DNA of 5,551 nt, from NCBI GenBank assembly GCA_043718505.1, contig JAYSVN010000024.1, forward strand, positions 1 through 5,551, given 5' to 3'. Of the stretch, positions 1 to 4,434 are shown piece after piece; the first letter of the stretch is position 1; each line of letters opens with the position of its first letter. Made by a program: the position numbers and the translations under genes. Source of the DNA: JAGOSA01 sp043718505 (GTDB lineage: Bacteria > Patescibacteriota > Minisyncoccia > Phycocordibacterales > UBA9973). The notes under the pieces were generated by a model, which saw only the letters and a program-made list of their open reading frames with translations, did no database searches and was not told the DNA's origin.

Positions 1-10
1 CTAAATAAAA

Positions 11-57
11 TATAAAACGTTGTATTCTTTCTCTCGTTCGTTGTAATACGTTTTATA
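11..57. repeat. Inverted repeat with internal short direct repeats
   Basis: TATAAAACGT at 11-20 is the exact reverse complement of ACGTTTTATA at 48-57, a 10-bp perfect arm pair with a 27-nt spacer. The word CGTTGTA also occurs twice in direct orientation, at 18-24 and 39-45. The arms are AT-rich and no clean T-tract follows on either strand, so this is not a convincing terminator. It could be a protein-binding site or the remains of a terminator for a gene to the left of the window. Confidence 0.5.
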
Positions 58-158
58 CACTTGATTAAACATAGCATCAACCAAGAATCACGCAAGCAGA
101 GTTTTCCACAACTATTTTGCAAAATTATTAGCCATACAATTACTTATTATTTCTCTTC

Positions 159-204
159 TTGTCAAATAATTTTTGCTTGACAATATGTACTGAAATCATA
201 AACT
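159..204 (+). promoter_or_regulatory. Sigma70-like promoter with palindromic site, upstream of the small exported protein
   Basis: A perfect -35 TTGACA lies at 177-182. The best -10 is TAAACT at 199-204 (four of six consensus bases) after a 16-bp spacer. This predicts a transcript starting at about 211, the A of the ATG, so the mRNA would be leaderless. TTGTCAA at 159-165 and TTGACAA at 177-183 form a perfect 7-bp inverted repeat with an 11-bp spacer, and its right arm covers the -35, a plausible operator position. The -10 assignment is the weaker part. Confidence 0.45.
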
Positions 205-210
205 CAAAGT

Positions 211-504
211 ATGAAGCAATTAATAAAAGTGGGTCTCTGTGCTGTAGCCTTTTTATTAGTAATGGGGGGTGGTTTTATCAGTAAGCCAGTAGCTGTAAAT
301 GCTGCGGCAGAAAATATGTCTTTGGAAGGAACCATAGACTTGGGTAGTGAAAGACCAAAGTTTATGTGCAAGGAGACAGTAACACGCCCAAATGGCAGCA
401 GTTATTCCTCATCATATGGGTCAAGTACTAATAATTCTGGCTCATACTGTACATCAAATGGTACAAGTGTCAGAACTGCTTGCGCACTAAACGACGTTTA
501 CTAA
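211..504 (+). CDS. Small exported Ser/Tyr/Asn-rich protein, unknown function
   Basis: This 97-aa protein is not recognised. The N-terminus reads as a Sec signal peptide: Lys at 2 and 6, a hydrophobic core at about 7-23, and a likely signal peptidase I cleavage after VNA (residue 31) or AAA (residue 33). The mature part is only about 65 residues. It has a low-complexity stretch at about 61-80 rich in Ser, Tyr, Asn and Gly, and three cysteines (53, 80, 91) that could form disulfides outside the cell. There is no lipobox. The ATG at 211 is chosen because it opens the signal peptide directly; no Shine-Dalgarno site precedes it, and the best promoter places the transcript start at the ATG. It is monocistronic, with a strong terminator just downstream. 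A secreted peptide, surface-decoration protein or pilin-like minor component are all possible, but nothing in the sequence selects one. The gene call is fairly secure; the function is open. Confidence 0.75.
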   Translation: MKQLIKVGLCAVAFLLVMGGGFISKPVAVNAAAENMSLEGTIDLGSERPKFMCKETVTRPNGSSYSSSYGSSTNNSGSYCTSNGTSVRTACALNDVY

Positions 505-520
505 TCTTAAATTAATTCTT

Positions 521-557
521 AACTAAAAACCACCAGACTTATCGGTGGTTTTTAGTT
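521..557 (+). terminator. Intrinsic terminator after the small exported protein
   Basis: Arms at 521-534 and 544-557 pair perfectly over 14 bp (AACTAAAAACCACC with its complement) around a 9-nt loop. The 3' arm itself supplies the run of five T at 549-553. The A-rich 5' arm makes a T-run on the other strand too, so it may also stop minus-strand transcripts. Confidence 0.85.
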
Positions 558-559
558 TA

Positions 560-587
560 TTGACTTTACATGTAAATCTTGTATATT
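560..587 (+). promoter_or_regulatory. Sigma70-like promoter with a 12-bp palindrome in the spacer
   Basis: The -35 is TTGACT (560-565) and the -10 is TATATT (582-587), each five of six consensus bases, with a 16-bp spacer. The predicted start is at about 594, giving a leader of about 20 nt. The perfect palindrome TTTACATGTAAA fills 565-576, between the two boxes, where a bound dimeric repressor would block RNA polymerase. The regulator is unknown. Confidence 0.7.
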
Positions 588-614
588 AAGGAAAACCTAC
601 ATAAACATATAAAA

Positions 615-1316
615 ATGAAAAACCTAATAGTACTTCTTGTACTCCTGATCGCAGGTGTGGCCTACGGGCAACCCAAAACTCAAGCTGAGCTTGACCGCGA
701 TTTTGAGCAAAGAAATCCTTATACATTGTTATCAATGGAATTTGTGAATAAAGACACACTTACCGCTGATAGCTTCATGTATTTTACCCGGACAATCGAT
801 GTCTATACCCTATTGCCTGACTCAGCGATATTTCTGATGGTCTCAGCAACTGATGATTCAGCGGAGGCAGCCTTCATGCAGGATGTAAAAAATCCAGATA
901 ATTTTTCGAGAGTAAAGACAGCTAAGGAAAGCGAAAGGCTCTATGCCCTAAGAATTCCTTATCCGGTTCTATCTAGTAATTCTACGATAAAAGATATGCT
1001 GCTTGGCAGCGAACTTATATATCATGCTCGAAGAATTGTTGTGCATTTACCGCGGTATAATCAGTCCATGTTCCTTGTTCTTACAAGCAAGAATGGCTTG
1101 CGAGATTATATTTATGTACAAGAAAAAAATGATCCCGTAGTTTTTTCACAAATGCAAATGCCGATCAGCCGATATCCTTACAAAGTTACAACATTTGAAT
1201 TGTTCTCTGAGGGTCCGGGCCAGGAAAGTTACAGAATTGTCTGCAATACCGCGGATACATACTTTAGCTATGAATACGATATCCCTACCCACGTATTAAA
1301 ACCAGTCGGTAATTAA
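615..1316 (+). CDS. Exported protein of unknown function
   Basis: The product is a 233-aa protein not assigned to a family. An open frame extends upstream to a TTG at 579, but that TTG abuts and its frame runs through the promoter -10 box, so the ATG at 615 is taken as the start. From it, the first 18 residues make a textbook signal peptide: Lys2, a Leu/Ile/Val core at 4-15, then AYG before Gln19, a likely signal peptidase I site. There is no lipobox cysteine and no further membrane segment, so the product should be periplasmic or secreted. The mature part is about 215 residues with alternating hydrophobic and polar stretches that suggest a beta-rich fold. It has no catalytic motif I can name and at most one cysteine (near residue 213). 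Its own promoter and terminator make it monocistronic. No Shine-Dalgarno site is visible. Confidence 0.8.
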   Translation: MKNLIVLLVLLIAGVAYGQPKTQAELDRDFEQRNPYTLLSMEFVNKDTLTADSFMYFTRTIDVYTLLPDSAIFLMVSATDDSAEAAFMQDVKNPDNFSRVKTAKESERLYALRIPYPVLSSNSTIKDMLLGSELIYHARRIVVHLPRYNQSMFLVLTSKNGLRDYIYVQEKNDPVVFSQMQMPISRYPYKVTTFELFSEGPGQESYRIVCNTADTYFSYEYDIPTHVLKPVGN

Positions 1317-1332
1317 ACAGAAGTGACATTGC

Positions 1333-1358
1333 AAAATCCCTACATCAGTAGGGATTTT
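1333..1358 (+). terminator. Intrinsic terminator of the 233-aa exported protein gene
   Basis: AAAATCCCTAC (1333-1343) pairs perfectly with 1348-1358 around the tetraloop ATCA. The arm ends in five T (1355-1359), followed by ATTT. It lies 16 nt after the stop codon. Confidence 0.88.
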
Positions 1359-1374
1359 TATTTGCCAAGTAAAT

Positions 1375-1398
1375 AAAAACCCCTGCTAAGTGCAGGGG
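1375..1398 (-). terminator. Intrinsic terminator of the rdgB/219-aa gene unit
   Basis: CCCCTGC (1380-1386) pairs with GCAGGGG (1392-1398) around the loop TAAGT. On the minus strand the stem is followed by TTTTTATTT. It sits just after the TAG stop at 1408-1410 and back to back with the plus-strand terminator at 1333-1358, so the two convergent units are insulated from each other. Confidence 0.88.
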
Positions 1399-1407
1399 CA
1401 ATAAAAT

Positions 1408-2067
1408 CTATAGTATCGTTTCGGTCGTGATATCCTTCAGGCCATCAAGTACGTTGTTGCAAAGGGCTTCAACATCAACCAAGTGGCGATTACGCATGTT
1501 TTGTCTCAAGAAAACAGTGACGCGTGTGCTCTCATTGTGACCGTAGCGAATAAATTCATCGAGCAGTAGTGTTCTGCCAAAATGATCATTCTCATGCAGT
1601 GAAAGAAGGCCGTTGCGTTTTACATATCCTAGAGCATGCTCATTCCAGTAGTCAAAAAACTCTTTTGCTTTTTGATCATCGCCGAAAGCATCCTGGAACG
1701 GATGCTTTTCCGGAGCCGTGAGATAATCAAGCGCTTCGGCGGCGGCATCTTCCATTCGTCGTTTTTCCTTCATAATATGACGTTTGGCTTCCTGGAGCCA
1801 CATCATCTTAAGAAGATGTTCCCGCTGCGTATACTTACTAGCTTTCATCGTTTCGAAACGCTCTTTATACTCCTCATTAAAAAAAGTAAATGAACGTGAT
1901 TCAATTTTGCGAATAAGTACTCGTATGCTTTTTGCCATTCTGTAATTACCGCACAAAAGAGCGTAGGTATTGAGGAATAGCATGACAAAGAATTCTTTTA
2001 TACTGTCGAGGAATTCCTCAACCAGAAATAGCATGAATCCAAAAAAGTTACTTTTTGTAGTACTCAT
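1408..2067 (-). CDS. Unknown 219-aa protein with hydrophobic N-terminus
   Basis: I do not recognise this protein. Residues about 8-40 are hydrophobic (FFGFMLFLVEEF, then FFVMLFLNTYALL) but broken by acidic residues and a lysine, which suggests one membrane segment or membrane-associated amphipathic helices rather than a cleaved signal. Residues about 45-120 are strongly charged, rich in Lys, Arg, Glu and Met, and probably helical and cytoplasmic. The rest is a mixed soluble region with no visible catalytic motif. The ATG at 2067 lies 28 bp after the rdgB stop with no terminator or obvious promoter between, so it is probably the second gene of an rdgB transcript. It ends at TAG, followed directly by a terminator. 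The link to RdgB may be mere co-transcription. The gene call is good because the frame is long and fits the terminator; the function is unknown. Confidence 0.75.
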   Translation of the reverse strand: MSTTKSNFFGFMLFLVEEFLDSIKEFFVMLFLNTYALLCGNYRMAKSIRVLIRKIESRSFTFFNEEYKERFETMKASKYTQREHLLKMMWLQEAKRHIMKEKRRMEDAAAEALDYLTAPEKHPFQDAFGDDQKAKEFFDYWNEHALGYVKRNGLLSLHENDHFGRTLLLDEFIRYGHNESTRVTVFLRQNMRNRHLVDVEALCNNVLDGLKDITTETIL

Positions 2068-2095
2068 TCTTATTTATTTTTTAATTTACACTACA

Positions 2096-2692
2096 TTAGC
2101 ACATTTTTTCCAAAAAGTCAATGACTTGTCGGAATGCTTTACCGCGATGCGAGACTGCATTTTCCTCTTCAGTTGTCATTTCAGCCCACACTTTTTCTTG
2201 TCCCTCCGGAACAAATAACGGACTGTACGGCATTTTTGGTTGCGGTGCTATTTTAGGCGCATCAAGTAATTTACCTGCTACTTTCCCGCTAAAAACATAC
2301 TTCTCGCCTTTTGGCGACATGAGAACGACAACAGTTTCGAAAATTGCCGATCGATCAGACGCTCCGCCAAGTCGCTTGAGACAATGGTTCATGATTTCTA
2401 GAGTTGTAGCATCTTCTCCTGCCCAGCGTGCAGATTTGATACCTGGTTCTCCGTTGAGGGCATTAATGAAAATGCCAGTATCATCTGCCATCGCCCAGTG
2501 ATTGCCTTCTGAATGTTCTCGAGCGTAGACTGCTTTTTTATGGGCATTTTCTTCAAGCGTAAAGCCGTCTTCAATTGCTTCGCCGTCAATTCCCGCTTCT
2601 CTCAGCGTCAGGACTTCTATGCCGGGACTGTCGAACATGGCTTTTATCTGGAGAGCCTTACTCGGATTTGTTGTTGAAAGGATAATTTTCAT
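2096..2692 (-). CDS. rdgB: Non-canonical purine NTP pyrophosphatase, RdgB/HAM1 family
   Basis: This cytoplasmic Mg-dependent enzyme hydrolyses ITP, dITP and XTP to the monophosphate and pyrophosphate, keeping deaminated purines out of DNA and RNA. The 198-aa length is normal for the family. Visible motifs in order: TTNPSK (residues 7-12, the TxNxxK phosphate-binding element), EENAHKKA (47-54), ADDTGIFINALNGEPGIKSA (69-88, containing the catalytic Asp70/Asp71 region), ARWAG (88-92), and the C-terminal AEM...SHR (170-172, 181-183). Two usually conserved positions differ: the Asp of the G-[FY]-D-P motif is Ser157 (PYSP, 155-158), and the Lys of EKNxxSHR is Glu177 (EEN). I recall similar changes in CPR homologues, so this may be a lineage trait rather than decay. 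The ATG at 2692 gives the canonical N-terminus, with a promoter about 15 nt upstream and no Shine-Dalgarno site. It is probably co-transcribed with the downstream 219-aa gene. Confidence 0.93.
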   Translation of the reverse strand: MKIILSTTNPSKALQIKAMFDSPGIEVLTLREAGIDGEAIEDGFTLEENAHKKAVYAREHSEGNHWAMADDTGIFINALNGEPGIKSARWAGEDATTLEIMNHCLKRLGGASDRSAIFETVVVLMSPKGEKYVFSGKVAGKLLDAPKIAPQPKMPYSPLFVPEGQEKVWAEMTTEEENAVSHRGKAFRQVIDFLEKMC

Positions 2693-2706
2693 ATTATTTT
2701 TTCTTT

Positions 2707-2734
2707 AATATATTCTAAATTGGAAATTAAGCAA
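2707..2734 (-). promoter_or_regulatory. Promoter of rdgB
   Basis: On the minus strand, TTGCTT (2734-2729) is a weak -35 and TATATT (2712-2707) a good -10, with a 16-bp spacer. The expected start is near 2700, leaving a leader of only about 8 nt before the ATG at 2692. Confidence 0.55.
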
Positions 2735-2740
2735 GGTATA

Positions 2741-2768
2741 AAAAAACTGCCGACTTACGTCAGCAGTT
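2741..2768 (-). terminator. Intrinsic terminator of the histidine phosphatase gene
   Basis: Arms 2745-2754 and 2759-2768 pair with one mismatch (C2751 with A2762) around the loop TTAC. On the minus strand the stem runs into TTTTTT. It lies 18 nt after the TAA at 2787-2789 and just upstream of the rdgB promoter. Confidence 0.85.
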
Positions 2769-2786
2769 ATAAATTGCATTGGTATA

Positions 2787-3593
2787 TTATTGTGTCCGGA
2801 TCTTTTTCGCTTCTTCGAGTAGCTGTTTGTTAGAATATTTATCCCTTTTAATATTGGAAAATGAATCTTCAGGTTCACCACCGCCAGCCGGGCGAATTAT
2901 TCTTACCCAATTGAAACGATCAGATAATCCTTGTTTATCATCAAATGGATTATCTCTGGTGTAATGAATAATTGAACAGTTTGGAACTCTTCCCCATTCA
3001 TCATTGGTAAGCAGATACTCATTCATTTTTTGGAGTGACATTCTTTCCAAGATCATTCTATATGTTCTGATAACGTGACCATGGCAAACTATGGCAACAT
3101 TTTTGCCATCACATTCCCTGGCCAGAGTATCGAGCACTACTTTGTCTCGTATACAGACATCAGCGAGACTTTCTCCTTGTGGAGGCCGAAATAAAAATGG
3201 CTGGGTATTGTAGAATTTTTGCTGATCAGCGTAGATAGTGTCTCTTTTTGACGGAGTTATGACATTGAACAATCCTCCGTCCCTTTCGCGCAAATTATGG
3301 TCGATCATCCAATTTGGATTTTCGAAACCCAGGTGTGCTGCAGTTTGCAAAGCTCGCACATTATTTGAGACAAGCATTCGATCGAAGGTGATGAACCCAT
3401 TTTGTAGAAACCAGGCTCCTGCTTTTTGTGCTTACCTTACCCCGAGTTCAGTAAGTTCATACTGTGACTCATGCAATCCCAGAAATTCATCTGAGAAAAA
3501 AGATTCGTTTCCGCTTTCTTCGAATTGTTTCCTGACAAGATTTCCTTCTGACTGGCCATGTCGTACAAGGAATAAGTTTTTTGGCATTCCCAT
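2787..3593 (-). pseudogene. Histidine phosphatase (phosphoglycerate-mutase superfamily) interrupted by an in-frame TAA
   Basis: Read through its stop, this frame gives a 268-position protein of the histidine phosphatase superfamily, which removes phosphate from small molecules or proteins through a phospho-histidine intermediate. From the ATG at 3593 the signature LFLVRHGQSEGN gives catalytic Arg11 and His12. SNNVRALQTA supplies Arg80, RERDGG supplies the acid Glu103, GES falls at about 140-142, and VCHGH supplies the second catalytic His171. Codon 54 (3434-3432) is TAA, in ELTELGVR-stop-AQKAG, where homologues usually have a glutamine or similar polar residue, so CAA to TAA is the simplest change. 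There is no frameshift, and both flanks align to the family without loss. Translation from the ATG at 3377 would yield 196 residues lacking the RHG motif and so no nucleophilic histidine. A recent nonsense mutation, a strain polymorphism, a base-call error or stop readthrough are all possible. Promoter and terminator are intact. Confidence 0.8.
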
Positions 3594-3609
3594 ATTTTAT
3601 TTTTTAGGT

Positions 3610-3627
3610 TTTGGCGAAATTGCCAAA
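3610..3627 (-). promoter_or_regulatory. Small hairpin in the phosphatase leader
   Basis: TTTGGC (3610-3615) and GCCAAA (3622-3627) are perfect complements with a 6-nt loop. On the minus-strand mRNA the hairpin lies about 17 nt before the ATG at 3593. It may be an mRNA-stabilising stem or an operator. No T-tract follows on the minus strand, so it is not a terminator for this transcript. Confidence 0.35.
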
Positions 3628-3637
3628 TGTTTTCTTT

Positions 3638-3665
3638 ACCATATCATAATTTATTGACTTGTCAA
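3638..3665 (-). promoter_or_regulatory. Promoter of the histidine phosphatase gene
   Basis: On the minus strand a consensus -35 TTGACA (3665-3660) is followed after 16 bp by TATGGT (3643-3638), preceded by TGA, which forms an extended -10 (TGnTATGGT). The predicted start is near 3631, with a leader of about 38 nt. The -35 lies within TTGAC-TT-GTCAA (3654-3665 on the plus strand), a small inverted repeat. Confidence 0.65.
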
Positions 3666-3690
3666 AAATATGGTGCGGCGTCCGGAACAA

Positions 3691-3718
3691 ATAAAAAACC
3701 CTGCATTACGCAGGGTTT
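3691..3718 (-). terminator. Intrinsic terminator of the 109-aa gene
   Basis: AAACCCTGC (3696-3704) pairs perfectly with GCAGGGTTT (3710-3718) around the loop ATTAC. On the minus strand TTTTTTAT follows. The stem begins only 4 nt after the TGA stop at 3723-3725. Confidence 0.9.
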
Positions 3719-3722
3719 AATC

Positions 3723-4052
3723 TCACAATTCGATCGGAAATTCTAGATAGTCACAAGGCCAGACGTGCATTTCGGTTGAGAGGTTCATTCTTTGACGAAA
3801 CCCTCGCAAACAATCAACTAAGTGTACAAGTTGTACAGCATTGTAATGTTTGCTTTCTCTAATCTCAAGCACAAGCCTGCAATAATTCCAGTTAGTCGGA
3901 TCGACTTCCTCTTTCACATACTCTAGTGAACATTCCGCATCGGCCACACAGTGATCAATGAGGTAGTTCGACCAGTCAATGACTAGTCTTTGGAGTACAT
4001 GGTCTTTGTGTTGTAATAACACCGATGGTAATTTTGAAATAACAATCTGCAT
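3723..4052 (-). CDS. Unknown 109-aa protein
   Basis: I do not recognise this protein. It opens with a short hydrophobic strand (MQIVIS), then a helix-like stretch at about 9-34, a strand-like CRLVLEIRE at about 58-66, a second helix-like stretch at about 70-88 (NAVQLVHLVDCLRGFRQRM), and a C-terminal strand-rich end (MHVWPCDYLEFPIEL). This order resembles a compact alpha/beta domain. There is no signal peptide or membrane segment, so it should be cytoplasmic. Cysteines are scattered and show no CxxC metal-site pattern. The ATG at 4052 is chosen as the first start in the frame. It is preceded by an A/T-rich hairpin and the weak purine stretch AGAAGA. The best upstream promoter is distant (4314-4341), implying a leader of about 255 nt, while the terminator follows the TGA immediately. 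A real gene is likely because the frame fits the terminator exactly. Confidence 0.7.
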   Translation of the reverse strand: MQIVISKLPSVLLQHKDHVLQRLVIDWSNYLIDHCVADAECSLEYVKEEVDPTNWNYCRLVLEIRESKHYNAVQLVHLVDCLRGFRQRMNLSTEMHVWPCDYLEFPIEL

Positions 4053-4055
4053 AGT

Positions 4056-4089
4056 CTTCTTTTATTTACGTTTTAGATAAATAAAAGAC
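4056..4089 (-). promoter_or_regulatory. AT-rich hairpin abutting the start codon of the 109-aa gene
   Basis: TTTTATTT (4060-4067) and AAATAAAA (4079-4086) are perfect 8-nt complements with an 11-nt loop. The flanking GTC/GAC blocks can add pairs with a 2-3 nt bulge. In the minus-strand mRNA the 3' arm contains the only purine-rich stretch before the ATG (AGAAGA), so folding could limit ribosome access. The stem is AT-rich and only moderately stable. Confidence 0.4.
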
Positions 4090-4109
4090 CCACTAACTAA
4101 TCTTTTCTT

Positions 4110-4295
4110 CAGGTTATGTACCCGGGGAAAATTAGTCGGAAAAGCTGGGGCAAGTTATAGAGGTTTTAGCCAACCTTGTATCCATAACCCGTCGGTCGTC
4201 GCCGGTTACCTGTTATTCTCCTTGTTGTGACATTTGTCTTGCTGTACCCCTTGTAAAAGCAGTCAACTAAGTGTGTTTCTGGCTAAAGAAACGCG
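4110..4295. ncRNA. Putative structured RNA or leader with complementary hairpin loops
   Basis: The tract is richer in G+C than its flanks and packed with self-complementarity. Hairpin A pairs 4161-4165 with 4172-4176 (loop TTAGCC, 4166-4171). Hairpin B pairs 4275-4280 with 4287-4292 (loop GGCTAA, 4281-4286). The two loops are perfect 6-nt complements, allowing a kissing interaction. Further helices: 4112-4118 with 4183-4189 (GGTTATG/CATAACC); 4221-4227 with 4264-4271 (one bulged T4268), enclosing a hairpin at 4239-4262; and 4191-4195 with 4202-4206. CCTTGT recurs at 4174, 4220 and 4249. Sense is uncertain. Wobble pairs 4274-4293 and 4272-4295 favour a plus-strand RNA, but the only good promoter (4314-4341) reads the minus strand, and pair 4111-4190 is a wobble only on minus. 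I see no tmRNA, RNase P, SRP or 6S signature. No plus-strand terminator follows. Confidence 0.4.
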
Positions 4296-4313
4296 ATTAA
4301 TAGGTTCGGCTCA

Positions 4314-4341
4314 AGTGTAACATATTAAATAAAAATGTCAA
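4314..4341 (-). promoter_or_regulatory. Strong minus-strand promoter facing the structured tract
   Basis: On the minus strand a perfect -35 TTGACA (4341-4336) is followed after 16 bp by TACACT (4319-4314), with TGT directly before it, which is an extended -10. The start is expected near 4307. Transcription would cross the whole structured tract and reach the 109-aa gene with no clear terminator in between. Confidence 0.6.
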
Positions 4342-4370
4342 GTATCTAGAAAAGATGAGTTATTATATTG

Positions 4371-4399
4371 TTGACAGAACACCCGATAATCAGTAATAT
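4371..4399 (+). promoter_or_regulatory. Promoter of the HD-domain gene
   Basis: A perfect -35 TTGACA (4371-4376), a 17-bp spacer and TAATAT (4394-4399, four of six bases including the key T, A and final T) predict a start near 4406. The leader of about 29 nt holds a small AGCC/GGCT hairpin (4408-4411 with 4418-4421) and no Shine-Dalgarno site. Its -35 and that of the opposing promoter are 29 bp apart. Confidence 0.65.
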
Positions 4400-4434
4400 A
4401 AAATCAAAGCCACTTTCGGCTATTACCTAAAAAA

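Larger units (their letters stand above)
1..210. other. AT-rich non-coding left end
   Basis: No credible open frame covers this stretch. It holds the inverted repeat at 11-57, two DnaA-box-like words (TTATACACT at 53-61, which differs from TTATNCACA only in the last base, and TTTTCCACA at 102-110, which fits TTWTNCACA) and the promoter region of the first gene. Two weak boxes with no dnaA, dnaN or rpmH nearby are not enough to call an origin. Confidence 0.5.
4053..4434. other. Divergent intergenic region
   Basis: This 382-bp gap lies between the divergent 109-aa gene and the HD-domain gene. It contains, left to right, the start-proximal hairpin (4056-4089), a possible helix joining 4096-4107 with 4127-4136, the structured tract (4110-4295), a minus-strand promoter (4314-4341) and a plus-strand promoter (4371-4399). 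No open frame longer than about 45 codons with a usable start is present. Confidence 0.7.

Noticed and set aside
53..110. Calling an oriC from the two DnaA-box-like words
   Set aside because: Only one full match and one near match exist, with no origin-linked genes in view. In AT-rich DNA such words arise by chance.
579..614. Upstream TTG start for the 233-aa exported protein
   Set aside because: The TTG overlaps the last base before the -10 box and its frame runs through that box, so the mRNA would begin downstream of it. Using it would also put a charged 12-residue tail before a perfect signal peptide.
3378..3593. Treating the phosphatase as evidence of stop-codon reassignment
   Set aside because: TAA ends several other genes here, TGA ends the 109-aa gene and TAG ends the 219-aa gene. 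A single internal TAA does not support a different code.
4132..4185. A 17-codon minus-strand frame (MDTRLAK...) inside the structured tract, possible leader peptide
   Set aside because: It has no ribosome-binding site, no repeated regulatory codons and no attenuator after it. Its length is easily reached by chance.
4300..4315. GGTTCGGCTC resembling a tRNA or tmRNA T-loop
   Set aside because: The flanking bases do not form a 5-bp T-stem, no acceptor stem or CCA end follows, and no tRNA or tmRNA body can be built around it.
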